Source of the DNA: Portibacter marinus
GTDB taxonomy: Bacteria; Bacteroidota; Bacteroidia; Chitinophagales; Saprospiraceae
Length of the DNA stretch: 64,000 nucleotides
Direction of reading: 5' to 3'
Assembly: GCF_021533195.1 (NCBI RefSeq)
Contig: NZ_JAJNKB010000001.1
Span: forward strand, 62,001 to 126,000
The notes below the pieces were generated by a model that made no database searches, was not told the origin of the DNA, and was given only the letters and a program-made list of their open reading frames with translations. The position numbers and the translations under genes were made by a program. The stretch's first letter is position 1, and each line of letters begins with the position of its first letter. This document shows, piece by piece, positions 50,629 to 59,513 of this stretch.

Positions 50629-51186
50629 TTAAAATCTATAATTAACACCAAGACTTAAGGGAGTAGCTACACTGAAAACCTTATTAAAATTGTTGAGGTC
50701 ATATATTCCATATAATAGCTTAGGTTTAAAAGTCGCTGTCAGATTAAAATGATCGCTTATTTCATATCCAATCCCAAAATTGTAACCTATTCCACCACCA
50801 AATCCTTCTCTTTCTGGTAAAGCGAAAGCGAGATTGGCAAATCTATACCTAGAATATCCTAGGGTTAATGCCACTCCATGTCTAAGAAACCACTTATTTT
50901 CTTGACCAAAATACTTTCGGTTTTCATACCATATTTCAGCATTAAATCCAGAATAAAAAGAACTATATGCACCAGTATTTGCCGTATTGAATATTTTATT
51001 GTCTTTGTAGTAATATCTGTAATGAAGCCATCCTGCAAAGCCGTAGCTTCTCAAGCTGTTATTAAAACTGATGCCCACTTCGTGTTTAGAAATTTCCTTT
51101 GCTTCTTTATTTTCGACAGATTTCTGTGCGTTTACTAAGCCGGCGATAAACAAAGCTAAAGTAAAATAGATGTGTTTCATTTTCAT
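50629..51186 (-). CDS. Outer-membrane beta-barrel-like protein
   Basis: 185 residues. Signal peptide 1-20 (MKMKHIYFTLALFIAGLVNA). Alternating strands (FAGWLHYRYYYKDN, HGVALTLGYSRYRF, GGIGYNFGIGYEIS) and a C-terminal aromatic LGVNYRF are typical of an 8-stranded outer-membrane barrel. The N-terminal start ATG at 51186 follows an AT-rich region. Function unknown. Confidence 0.65.
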   Translation of the reverse strand: MKMKHIYFTLALFIAGLVNAQKSVENKEAKEISKHEVGISFNNSLRSYGFAGWLHYRYYYKDNKIFNTANTGAYSSFYSGFNAEIWYENRKYFGQENKWFLRHGVALTLGYSRYRFANLAFALPEREGFGGGIGYNFGIGYEISDHFNLTATFKPKLLYGIYDLNNFNKVFSVATPLSLGVNYRF

Positions 51187-51227
51187 ATTTAAATTAAGTT
51201 TAATGTTATTTGATGAGAATCGGTATG

Positions 51228-51257
51228 AGAACGGCTTGTGTATAAATGAGCTGTTCT
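51228..51257 (-). other. Hairpin downstream of ypdA operon
   Basis: AGAACGGCT (51228-51236) pairs with AGCTGTTCT (51249-51257) with one G-U-type mismatch. It lies 84 bases past the ypdA stop on the minus strand; no strong T-tract follows, so termination is uncertain. Confidence 0.3.
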
Positions 51258-51340
51258 TACATGATCTTATAACATATATTTAACATTTTTAATGATGGTG
51301 ACAATTAGGAAGTGGAAGCAAGTGATGGTTTATGATTCAA

Positions 51341-52333
51341 CTACAATACATTAGCTGTAGTTTTTGTGCTTTTATTTCGTTTAAGGATATCACTGATAAT
51401 CTTTTCTCCGTGATCTCTTGTATTCTCAATAAACAGTTTGCTCGTCTTCAAACCTGCACAGATCACTCCCGCAACATATAAGCCCGGAATGTTTGACTCC
51501 AGGGTTTCCTCATCGTGAGTCGGAACACAGTTTTCTTCAGTATTGACCTGTAAACCCAGTTTTCTTAAAAATGAATAATCCGGAAGATATCCAGTCATGG
51601 CCAGTACATAATCATTTGGAATTTCTATTACTCCATCTTCCGTGTTCAATACCACCGTTGAAGGCTTAATTTCTTTCACCGTAGTATTAAAATAGGCCTT
51701 AATCGAACCTTCCTTGATCCTATTCTCAATATTGGGTCTGATCCAATATTTCACTTTTGAATACAATTCAGGACCTCGAATAGCCATGGTTACCTGGGCA
51801 CCTTTATAGTGACATTCCAATGCCACATCACATGCTGAATTCGCTGCGCCCACCACCAGCACATTCATGCCGATATAAACATGTGGATCATCGTAGTAGT
51901 GCTTCACTTGAGGCAAATCTTCTCCAGGAACTTCCAGCATCCGGGGAGTATCGTAGTAACCTGTGGACACCACCACATTTCTTGCAGCGTACATTCCTTT
52001 TGTTGTTTCAATCTCAAAAAGATCATCTTCCTTGTTCAATTTCCTCACCTCCTCAAGTAGATGAATGTTGATATCATAGGTTTCAACAATTCGTCTGTAG
52101 TACTCGAGTGCTTCCCTCCTGGTCGGCTTGTCTCCATGAGAAATAAATGGTATGCCGCCGATCTCCAAAACAGGTGAAGTGGAAAAGAAAGTCATATTGA
52201 CCGGGAAATTGTAAATTGAATTGACCAGTACTCCTTTCTCCAGTATCAAGTATTTTAAATCGGCCTTGTGCGCAGCGATGGCACAATTCAGACCTGTCGG
52301 TCCACCTCCAATAATAATAAGGTCATAAACCAT
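51341..52333 (-). CDS. ypdA: YpdA-like FAD/NAD(P) oxidoreductase (bacillithiol disulfide reductase type)
   Basis: 330 residues. N-terminal FAD motif DLIIIGGGPTGLNCAIAA (4-21) and a second dinucleotide motif NVLVVGAANSACDVALE (about 151-167). VNMTFFSTSPVLEIGGIPF fits the YpdA/Bdr family, which reduces bacillithiol disulfide with NADPH. No bsh genes are in the window, so bacillithiol use here is inference. Last of gatC-pduO-ypdA, 5 bases after the previous stop. Confidence 0.83.
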   Translation of the reverse strand: MVYDLIIIGGGPTGLNCAIAAHKADLKYLILEKGVLVNSIYNFPVNMTFFSTSPVLEIGGIPFISHGDKPTRREALEYYRRIVETYDINIHLLEEVRKLNKEDDLFEIETTKGMYAARNVVVSTGYYDTPRMLEVPGEDLPQVKHYYDDPHVYIGMNVLVVGAANSACDVALECHYKGAQVTMAIRGPELYSKVKYWIRPNIENRIKEGSIKAYFNTTVKEIKPSTVVLNTEDGVIEIPNDYVLAMTGYLPDYSFLRKLGLQVNTEENCVPTHDEETLESNIPGLYVAGVICAGLKTSKLFIENTRDHGEKIISDILKRNKSTKTTANVL

Positions 52334-52338
52334 GAATT

Positions 52339-52884
52339 CTAACGCTTTGGCTTCCAGACTGTTTCCCTAACGCCTGTTTTCGCGGCCACAAATCTTGCCA
52401 GGACGAAGAAATAATCTGAAAGTCTGTTAAGATATTTTTTAATTAAAGGATTGACCTCCGCAGATTGTTCAAGAGACACCACCCTTCTCTCAGCTCTTCT
52501 GGCAATGGTTCTGCAAATGTGACATAAACTGATGGCCTGGCTACCGGAAGGCAGTATGAAATTCTGAAGTGGCTCTAACCGATGCTCCATATTGTCAATC
52601 TCATTTTCCAATAATTGGATGTCGGCTTCCTCAATCGTAGGAATCTTAAATTTTGATTCTTTAGGAGAAGAAAGCATCGAACCCATCACGAAAATATTAT
52701 CCTGAATCCTTAAAAGTAAGGTTATAATCACTTCTATATCAATCAAAGATATCAATTGACCTATAAAAGCATTCAACTCATCTGTTGTTCCGTATGCTTC
52801 AATTCTCAGATCATCCTTAGACACTTTTTGACCGCCAAACAGTGACGTTTGACCCCCATCTCCTTTTTTCGTATATATTTTCAT
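52339..52884 (-). CDS. Cob(I)alamin adenosyltransferase, PduO type
   Basis: 181 residues. MKIYTKKGDGGQTSLFGG is the ATP-binding N-terminus of PduO-type corrinoid adenosyltransferases, and YGTTDELNAFIG and CRTIARRAERRVVSL (in part) are active-site helices. Makes adenosylcobalamin. 2 bases after gatC. Its presence implies B12 use. Confidence 0.93.
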   Translation of the reverse strand: MKIYTKKGDGGQTSLFGGQKVSKDDLRIEAYGTTDELNAFIGQLISLIDIEVIITLLLRIQDNIFVMGSMLSSPKESKFKIPTIEEADIQLLENEIDNMEHRLEPLQNFILPSGSQAISLCHICRTIARRAERRVVSLEQSAEVNPLIKKYLNRLSDYFFVLARFVAAKTGVRETVWKPKR

Positions 52885-52886
52885 TT

Positions 52887-53183
52887 TTACTTTTTGAGGT
52901 CAATGACTTTTGGTACTGTAATATAGGGCTCTTGAACAGAAGGCGCATTTTTTAATGCTTCTTCATTGGTCATTTCATTCCTGGCTTCATCGTCCCGCAA
53001 CACATTCACATCCTGATTGATGTATCTTAACGGCTCCACTCCTGTGGTATCCACTTCTTTAATTTTATCTATCATTCCCAGGATATTCGTCAGATCCTTC
53101 TTCATAATCTCCTTTTCCTCAGGGGACAAAGATAGTTTTGCCAGATTTTCCAACTTGTTAATCAATTCATCATTTATTTCCAT
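52887..53183 (-). CDS. gatC: Asp-tRNA(Asn)/Glu-tRNA(Gln) amidotransferase subunit C
   Basis: 98 residues, the normal GatC size. LENLAKLSLSPEEKEIMKKD, ILGMIDKIKEVDTTGVEPL and LRDDEARN are family-conserved. It stabilises GatA-GatB, which convert misacylated Asp/Glu-tRNA. gatA and gatB are not adjacent. Starts 4 bases after a perfect -7 box. Confidence 0.92.
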   Translation of the reverse strand: MEINDELINKLENLAKLSLSPEEKEIMKKDLTNILGMIDKIKEVDTTGVEPLRYINQDVNVLRDDEARNEMTNEEALKNAPSVQEPYITVPKVIDLKK

Positions 53184-53187
53184 ATGA

Positions 53188-53195
53188 CAAAATTA
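53188..53195 (-). promoter_or_regulatory. -7 promoter element of gatC-pduO-ypdA
   Basis: TAATTTTG on the minus strand, an exact match to TANNTTTG, 4 bases before the gatC ATG (53183). Confidence 0.6.
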
Positions 53196-53302
53196 AGCTT
53201 TTTAAAGAGGAACTTAAAAGTTATTAACATCTATAGAAATGGTTTACCAATCACTTATTCAGTTAATGTACAAATTGTAATTTAGCGCCCTGACTGAGAA
53301 TT

Positions 53303-53935
53303 ATGGAGAAAAAGAAGATCAAACACATCGCAATTGCCGGAAACATTGGTGCCGGAAAAACTACCCTTTCAGAAAAATTAGCCAAGCACTATGGTTGGGA
53401 AGTGCATTATGAGGATACCAATACCAATCCTTACCTCAGCGATTTTTATAACGACATGCAGCGCTGGTCCTTCAATCTTCAGATCTACTTTTTAAATAGC
53501 CGTTATCAACAACTCATCGAGATTAAAGAGGGTGAGAAGACAGTCATACAGGACAGAACGATCTATGAAGACGCTTATATCTTTGCACCAAACCTACATG
53601 ACATGGGACTGATGGCTAAGCGAGATTTTGAAAATTACTTCACACTCTTTAAGACCATGGCTGACCAAATCGGCCCCCCCGATTTAATGATTTACCTTAA
53701 GGCTTCCATATCCACATTGGTGTCTCACATTCAAACAAGAGGTAGAGATTATGAAGGCAATATGAGTTTAGATTATCTCAAGCGCCTCAATGATAAATAT
53801 GAGCGTTGGATTTCCAACTATAAAGGAGGTAAGCTGTTAATCATTGAAACAGATCAATTGGACTTTAAAAACAATCCTGAAGATTTTGGGAAAATTGTAC
53901 AATTGGTGGATACAGAACTTTATGGACTATTTTAA
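53303..53935 (+). CDS. Deoxynucleoside kinase
   Basis: 210 residues. P-loop GNIGAGKTTL (13-22), DRTIYEDAYIFA (about 76-87) and lid RGRDYEGNM place it in the deoxynucleoside kinase family (dAK/dGK-like). Phosphorylates deoxynucleosides for salvage. A 7/8 box TAATTTAG (53278-53285) is 17 bases upstream. Its 3' end overlaps yggS by 14 bases. Confidence 0.9.
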   Translation: MEKKKIKHIAIAGNIGAGKTTLSEKLAKHYGWEVHYEDTNTNPYLSDFYNDMQRWSFNLQIYFLNSRYQQLIEIKEGEKTVIQDRTIYEDAYIFAPNLHDMGLMAKRDFENYFTLFKTMADQIGPPDLMIYLKASISTLVSHIQTRGRDYEGNMSLDYLKRLNDKYERWISNYKGGKLLIIETDQLDFKNNPEDFGKIVQLVDTELYGLF

Positions 53936-54560
53936 TGAATTACGTAACAAGGATGCCACTCTAGTCGCGGTTTCAAAAACGAAGCCCGCTGAAGACATCA
54001 TGAGACTTTATGATCAAGGTCACCGCGATTTTGGAGAAAACAGAGTGGGAGAACTTGTAGAAAAGCATCAGGCATTGCCTAAGGATATCCATTGGCACTT
54101 CATCGGTCATCTACAGTCTAAAAAGACCAAAGAAATTGCTGAATTTATTCATCTTATTCATTCAGTCGACTCCTTTAAGCTGTTGAAAATCATTAATAAA
54201 GAAGCGAGTAAAAATAATCGAACTATAGATGTGCTCCTTCAAATCAAGATTGCAAAGGAGGCGTCAAAATATGGTTTTACATTCGATGAACTGATCAGCG
54301 ATTTACAGCCCGGAAAATATGAAAACATTCGCTTCCGAGGAGTTATGGGCATGGCCACCTTCACAGATGACAAAGACCAAATTCGCAATGAATTTAAGAA
54401 TTTGGTTTTATACAACAACGAGATTAAGGCCACCCACTTCCGCAATCAGGAATCATTCAATCAGATTTCCATGGGAATGTCGGGCGACTATGAAATAGCG
54501 CTTGAGGAAGGTGCTACAATGCTTCGTATAGGAAGCCTGATTTTCGGCTCTAGAGATTAG
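53922..54560 (+). CDS. yggS: YggS family pyridoxal phosphate homeostasis protein
   Basis: 212 residues from the ATG at 53922 (MDYFNELRNKD); an ATG at 53844 lies within the kinase gene. TLVAVSKTKP puts the PLP lysine at Lys19; FGENRVGELVEK, WHFIGHLQSKK and MGMSGDYEIALEEGATMLRIGSLIFG are family motifs. Binds PLP without known catalysis and keeps vitamin B6 and amino-acid pools balanced. Overlaps the kinase stop. Confidence 0.92.
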   Translation: MDYFNELRNKDATLVAVSKTKPAEDIMRLYDQGHRDFGENRVGELVEKHQALPKDIHWHFIGHLQSKKTKEIAEFIHLIHSVDSFKLLKIINKEASKNNRTIDVLLQIKIAKEASKYGFTFDELISDLQPGKYENIRFRGVMGMATFTDDKDQIRNEFKNLVLYNNEIKATHFRNQESFNQISMGMSGDYEIALEEGATMLRIGSLIFGSRD

Positions 54561-54594
54561 CCCAACCAATAATCATATTCTTTAATATAAGTCG

Positions 54595-54602
54595 TAAGTT
54601 TG
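54595..54602 (+). promoter_or_regulatory. -7 promoter element of the AAEx transporter
   Basis: TAAGTTTG, an exact match to TANNTTTG, with 4 bases before the ATG at 54607. Confidence 0.6.
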
Positions 54603-54606
54603 CGTC

Positions 54607-56238
54607 ATGGAAATATTCGCAGAGAATCCATTATTGCTAATTTTTATCGTGGCGGGACTAGGTTACGCCCTGGGTAATATCAGCGTAAAAGGTGTAAATT
54701 TCGGTGTATCAGGAGTGCTGTTTGTCGGACTATTTTTTGGTGCCATGAATCCGGAAGTTAAAATTCCTCAAATCGTTGTCTTACTTGGATTGGTAGTTTT
54801 TGTCTACACCGTAGGAATGCAAAGCGCTGCAGGTTTTTTTAGATCCTTCAAGCTTCGTGGATTTAAGGATATGATTTTCATAAGCATTATGTTAGTCATC
54901 ACCACAGCTCTGGTATATGGAGTTTACGAACTGCTAGATCTTGATAAAGCTTTAGCTGCAGGGATATTTGCCGGGGCCACTACCAATACACCTGCCCTTG
55001 CTTCTATTATTGACATCATCAATAACAAGGTCAGCGACCCTGCTTTGGCTTCTCAATACAGTGAAAATGTGGTGGTAGGATATTCGATTGCTTACCCAAT
55101 GGCCATTATTGGCATCCTTATATCCCTTATTCTTTTTCAAAAGCTGTTTAAAATCAATTTCAGACAGGAAGCAAAAAAGCTGAAGAAACACTACCCTGTC
55201 GAACGGAATACCACTAATGCAAGCGTTGTCATTTCAAATGAAAACATTTTTGGCATGTCTGTTCGCGATTTAATGAGAACCTACGACTGGAACATTGTAT
55301 TCGGAAGAATTAAAAGTGGAGATCAGACATTTCTGACCAGCTGGGATACCATATTGCAGGAGAACGACGAAGTAATGATCGTTGGCGATCAGGAAGACTT
55401 GGAAGAAATTATCCCGCTAATGGGACATGAAAATGAGGATAAGATTAGTTTTGAAACCTCTTTATATACGCAAAGGCGGATTTTCGTTTCAAATCCAAAG
55501 GTTAGTGGAAAGTCAATTGCTTCGCTGAATCTAACGGAGCATTATAACATGCTTATCACTCGTGTTCGAAGAGGGGACATCGATTTAATTGCAAATAATA
55601 ACACGGTTATTGAACTGGGTGACAGAGTCAGAATCGTATGTCAAAGGAAAGATGCAGAGGAGATTACTCAGATTTTTGGGGATTCTTATGATCAGATTAG
55701 TCACGTCAACCTTTTTTCTTTTGGTTTAGGGATTGCTATAGGACTGCTGATCGGAATGATAGAAATCGGTTTTCCAGGAGGATTTACTTTTAGCCTTGGA
55801 TACGCGGGTGGTCCTTTAGTGGTAAGCATCATCTTAGGTGGACTAAGAAGATCCGGTCCGATTTTGTGGGTTTTGCCTTATAGTGCCAATCTCACGCTCA
55901 GACAATTTTCACTCATACTTTTACTAGCCGGAATAGGAATTAATTCAGGAAGCAGCTTTATTTCTACTTTCTCTAGTGGGAATGGGTTGCAAATGTTTGT
56001 AGCCTCTCTATTAGTCGTATTAATATCGACAGCATCTCTCCTGATTATCGGCTATAAGCTTTTGAAAATACCTTATTCCATTTTATCGGGAATGGCAGCA
56101 AGTCAACCTGCAGTTCTAGATTTTGCCAATGAGCGCGCAGGCAACAAATTGCCGAATATTGGTTACACCACCATATTACCCATTGCACTGATCCTTAAAA
56201 TTCTATTGGCACAACTTTTATTTACTTTCCTTTCTTGA
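54607..56238 (+). CDS. AAEx-family transporter (aspartate:alanine antiporter type) with RCK_C domains
   Basis: 543 residues. Two YidE/YbjL membrane halves (about 5-185 and 370-543), each with about 5-6 helices and GGxxG-type repeats (FAGATTNTPALASI and SGMAASQPAVLDFA), separated by two TrkA_C/RCK_C domains (about 190-360) with the I.G.S.F pattern. E. coli YidE/YbjL and the Tetragenococcus AspT exchanger share this layout; AspT exchanges aspartate for alanine. The substrate here is not proven. Overlaps the convergent T9SS cargo gene by 17 bases. Confidence 0.88.
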   Translation: MEIFAENPLLLIFIVAGLGYALGNISVKGVNFGVSGVLFVGLFFGAMNPEVKIPQIVVLLGLVVFVYTVGMQSAAGFFRSFKLRGFKDMIFISIMLVITTALVYGVYELLDLDKALAAGIFAGATTNTPALASIIDIINNKVSDPALASQYSENVVVGYSIAYPMAIIGILISLILFQKLFKINFRQEAKKLKKHYPVERNTTNASVVISNENIFGMSVRDLMRTYDWNIVFGRIKSGDQTFLTSWDTILQENDEVMIVGDQEDLEEIIPLMGHENEDKISFETSLYTQRRIFVSNPKVSGKSIASLNLTEHYNMLITRVRRGDIDLIANNNTVIELGDRVRIVCQRKDAEEITQIFGDSYDQISHVNLFSFGLGIAIGLLIGMIEIGFPGGFTFSLGYAGGPLVVSIILGGLRRSGPILWVLPYSANLTLRQFSLILLLAGIGINSGSSFISTFSSGNGLQMFVASLLVVLISTASLLIIGYKLLKIPYSILSGMAASQPAVLDFANERAGNKLPNIGYTTILPIALILKILLAQLLFTFLS

Positions 56239-58414
56239 TAAAACGGGCATTCCCCTCACTTGACTTCAGGAAGTAAGTCCCTTCAGGTAGTGAACGCACA
56301 TCAACTTTTCGATTATTGACCTGAACGGAACGAATACGCTGCCCCATAGTGTTAAAGATTTCCACCTGACTCACACCTTCAGGAACCATCAAAAAATGCA
56401 GGACTGGGTTGGGGTATAGTGCCAATGGTTTAGTTGGACTAGGGTCATGAACGGATGAAATCTCTCCGGAAGTTTGGATAATCGTGTTGTAGAAATTCAA
56501 GCCACCCCGCTCGTTCCCGATCACCATTTCCAGGTAACCATCTCCATCTATGTCAGCTACATCTACTGCTAATCTTCTGCCCAAATATTGACCTAAAAGG
56601 TCCTCTGAAATCAGATCATATGACGCACCTTCCAAATCGGTATCGTAAATGGCAACCCTCCCTGTTTCATTGGCTACCAACAGCAAGGAAGACATGTTAT
56701 CTGAATAAAAGCGAGGAGCTGCTGAAGCTTTGCTGGTTCCACTGTCTTTGACATTGACTTGTCCCAAACCCAATATAACATTCGAGTTGCTGAAATCCGG
56801 ATTTTGAGGACTGCCTATGTTCTTAAACGCCTTTAACGAACCAATGCCCTCAGAAAGAGGATAGGAATTACGACCACCAACTACGATATCATTTAAACCG
56901 TCACCGTCTACGTCAGCAATAGCTAGCCTGATGGTATTGTTCTCAGAATCTAAAGACTTGTAGTCAAAAACCGGCGACTTAAAACTAACCGGGTTCCCTG
57001 GGCCGGATGTATTTTCAAGGTAGACTAATTCCCCGCTTAATGTCCCCAATAATAAATCCTGATCACCGTCACTGTCCAGATCACCAAAAGTGGGTGTAAA
57101 GGACTTGTCAAATTGAGAAAACGCTAGAAAATCCAACCAATTATCATCAACCAGCTCATACTTCGGTTCATTTAAACTTCCTACATTTTCAAATAGGTAA
57201 AGGCGTGTTTCTGCACCTGTTGGAATTCCAATCAAGCCAAAAGAGCCCACCACAAGGTCCATTAGCCCATCTGAATTATAGTCCAGAAACGAAGGATAAG
57301 AGTCTGTTCCCAAATCTAAAGTTGTACCTACCAGCCAGTCATCCTGAATATAATTGAAGTTCGTATCTACACCCTGATAAAATAAAACCTGATCAGTGTT
57401 GGTACCAAATTGAGAATTGGGAGCCACAAGCAAGTCATTGACACCATCATGATCCACATCTAAAATGAAGGATGCGAGGAATATTTGCATTTCAGCTGGC
57501 AAATCGTCAGTGGGAAAATTGACTTCCTTATAGGTTGCAAAAGCATCTTCCTGAGAACCACCATTCTCTATGTAAATCAAATGCGTACTGCTAACCTCTC
57601 CAAGCAACAAATCCTGAAGACCATCATTATTTTTGTCTAAAATGGACACCGTAATCCCTTCGTGTCGGGTACTTCCAGATATCAAGCCATTTGGAATTGC
57701 ACAGCTGGAGTTGTCTTTACTCAAGATGATATCAGGAATCAAACCTCCTTCATAAAAGTTACCCCAGCAATCATCTACTCTTTCGTAAAGCAGGCTATCA
57801 CTTCCAAAACCTTTTTCCTGAGACAAGTTTTTAAAATAATATAAATATCCACCTGAAGGCTGAAAAGCCAGAATGTCAATATCCCCGTCATCATCCACAT
57901 CTGCAATTCCAGGAATGCCGTTATTGCCTACATACAATTGCTTGTAGTCTCCATCTCTGTTATAATAAATGATGTTGTAAGCCCCATGAGGGTGTTCGAA
58001 GGCTTCAAAAGAGAGATGGCCATTTTCTCGTTTACCAATCCATACTTCGATTCCGGTTACGGGATCTGTTACCCCACATGTAAATAAGTCGTCCACACCA
58101 TCTAAATTAAAATCTTTCACAATCACCCAGCATGGGATGTCAGGAAATACGGACTCATATTCAGGCGCATAGCGATAATGGAAAGCCATGTTCTCATCGT
58201 AGATAAAGGTCCGAATGGCACTTCCTTTCCGGTCAAAAACCAGTAAGTCCGCTTCGCCATCTTCATTGAGGTGAATCGCTTGAAATTGGGGAGCTTCGAA
58301 GCCTCCGGTTAGTGGATTTTGATAGTTTTCAAAAGCGACATCGAGCCTGGTTTTAGACTGTCCATTTACAAATACCATTGCCGCTAGAAAAAATAGTGTC
58401 CAGATCGCTTTCAT
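56222..58414 (-). CDS. T9SS-sorted FG-GAP/VCBS repeat protein
   Basis: 730 residues from the ATG at 58414 (ATGs also at 58420 and 58486). Signal peptide ends near FVNGQ. FG-GAP/VCBS repeats fill the body: DLDSDGDQDLLLGTLSG, DVDGDGLNDIVVGGRNS, DIDGDGYLEMVIGNERGG, each a calcium-binding-type blade. The C-terminal about 75 residues (ALYPNPVLHFLM, VEIFNTMGQRIR, LPEGTYFLKSS, FIKKGK) are a type A T9SS sorting domain. Exported by the type IX system, probably surface-attached or secreted. Function unknown. Confidence 0.85.
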   Translation of the reverse strand: MKAIWTLFFLAAMVFVNGQSKTRLDVAFENYQNPLTGGFEAPQFQAIHLNEDGEADLLVFDRKGSAIRTFIYDENMAFHYRYAPEYESVFPDIPCWVIVKDFNLDGVDDLFTCGVTDPVTGIEVWIGKRENGHLSFEAFEHPHGAYNIIYYNRDGDYKQLYVGNNGIPGIADVDDDGDIDILAFQPSGGYLYYFKNLSQEKGFGSDSLLYERVDDCWGNFYEGGLIPDIILSKDNSSCAIPNGLISGSTRHEGITVSILDKNNDGLQDLLLGEVSSTHLIYIENGGSQEDAFATYKEVNFPTDDLPAEMQIFLASFILDVDHDGVNDLLVAPNSQFGTNTDQVLFYQGVDTNFNYIQDDWLVGTTLDLGTDSYPSFLDYNSDGLMDLVVGSFGLIGIPTGAETRLYLFENVGSLNEPKYELVDDNWLDFLAFSQFDKSFTPTFGDLDSDGDQDLLLGTLSGELVYLENTSGPGNPVSFKSPVFDYKSLDSENNTIRLAIADVDGDGLNDIVVGGRNSYPLSEGIGSLKAFKNIGSPQNPDFSNSNVILGLGQVNVKDSGTSKASAAPRFYSDNMSSLLLVANETGRVAIYDTDLEGASYDLISEDLLGQYLGRRLAVDVADIDGDGYLEMVIGNERGGLNFYNTIIQTSGEISSVHDPSPTKPLALYPNPVLHFLMVPEGVSQVEIFNTMGQRIRSVQVNNRKVDVRSLPEGTYFLKSSEGNARFIKKGK

Positions 58415-58462
58415 ATGCATTGATAACGAGGCCAAGCATTGAAAAGTTTTGATACAGAATGC

Positions 58463-58470
58463 TATATTTG
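58463..58470 (+). promoter_or_regulatory. -7 promoter element of the GFO/IDH oxidoreductase gene
   Basis: TATATTTG, an exact match to TANNTTTG, 5 bases before the ATG at 58476. It lies just after a possible TTG start at 58449, arguing against that start. Confidence 0.6.
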
Positions 58471-58475
58471 AACAC

Positions 58476-59513
58476 ATGAAGGTCAAGATACTTGTAATCG
58501 GTGTAGGAAATATGGGAAGTTCACATGCTCGTGCGTATCATGCTTGGTCTGGATTCGAATTAGTTGGTCTGGTGGCTCGTCATGACACTCGCAAAGACAC
58601 TTTGTCCAAAGAAATGGGTGGAGTTAGCGTTTATGCTGACTACAAACAAGCCATTGAAGAAACCAGTCCAGATGCCATTTCCATCAACACTTATCCGGAA
58701 ACGCATGAGGAGATCGCGCTGTACGGATTGAATGCCGGATTACATGTATTTCTTGAAAAGCCCATGGCGACTTCAGTAGAAGGTGCACTTCGGATCAAAC
58801 ACACTGCTGAAAAAAAGAATCTAAAAGTGGTCGTCGGTTACATTCTGCGCCATCATCCCTCCTGGATCAAATTCACAAAGTTGGCACAAGGTCTCGGCTC
58901 ACCCCTGGTTTTAAGAATGAACCTTAATCAACAGAGCTATGGTGAGCTTTGGCAGACGCACAAGAATCTAATGAAATCTATGTCACCCATTGTGGATTGC
59001 GGCGTTCACTATGTTGATATCATGTGCCAGATGACTCAATCTAAGCCCGTTCAGGTCTATGCCACAGGGTCAAGATTAACGCCTGAAATCTCCGAAGACA
59101 TGTATAACTATGGGATGTTGCAAGTGACGTTTGAGGACGGTTCCATTGGTTGGTATGAAGCTGGCTGGGGTCCAATGATGAGTACGACGGCCTATTTTGT
59201 GAAGGATGTGATCGGGCCTGGGGGAAGTGTAAGTATTGTAGAACCTCAGCATGAGGGGGGTGATATCGAAAACCACGTTAAAACTTCCAGGATGCTTTTG
59301 CATCATACCGATCCAGCCAAAGAAGACCAATGGATAGATGTTAGTGAAGAGCCTGATCATCAAGAGCTTTGCGAATTGGAGCAGAAGTATTTTTACAAGG
59401 CCATACATGAAGATATTGATCTGGCTAAGCATCTGGACGATGCTGTCAATAGCTTGAAAATTGTCCTGGCAGCAGATCAATCCATCAGAGCAAACAGAAT
59501 AGTAACACTATAA
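58476..59513 (+). CDS. Gfo/Idh/MocA-family oxidoreductase
   Basis: 345 residues from the ATG at 58476. N-terminal Rossmann motif GVGNMGSSHARAYH (9-22), EKP motif FLEKPMA (about 93-99), and a C-terminal alpha-beta domain. NAD(P)-dependent sugar or inositol-type dehydrogenase, substrate unknown. Stop and next ATG overlap (TAATG), so it is coupled to the flavoprotein gene at 59513. Confidence 0.88.
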   Translation: MKVKILVIGVGNMGSSHARAYHAWSGFELVGLVARHDTRKDTLSKEMGGVSVYADYKQAIEETSPDAISINTYPETHEEIALYGLNAGLHVFLEKPMATSVEGALRIKHTAEKKNLKVVVGYILRHHPSWIKFTKLAQGLGSPLVLRMNLNQQSYGELWQTHKNLMKSMSPIVDCGVHYVDIMCQMTQSKPVQVYATGSRLTPEISEDMYNYGMLQVTFEDGSIGWYEAGWGPMMSTTAYFVKDVIGPGGSVSIVEPQHEGGDIENHVKTSRMLLHHTDPAKEDQWIDVSEEPDHQELCELEQKYFYKAIHEDIDLAKHLDDAVNSLKIVLAADQSIRANRIVTL

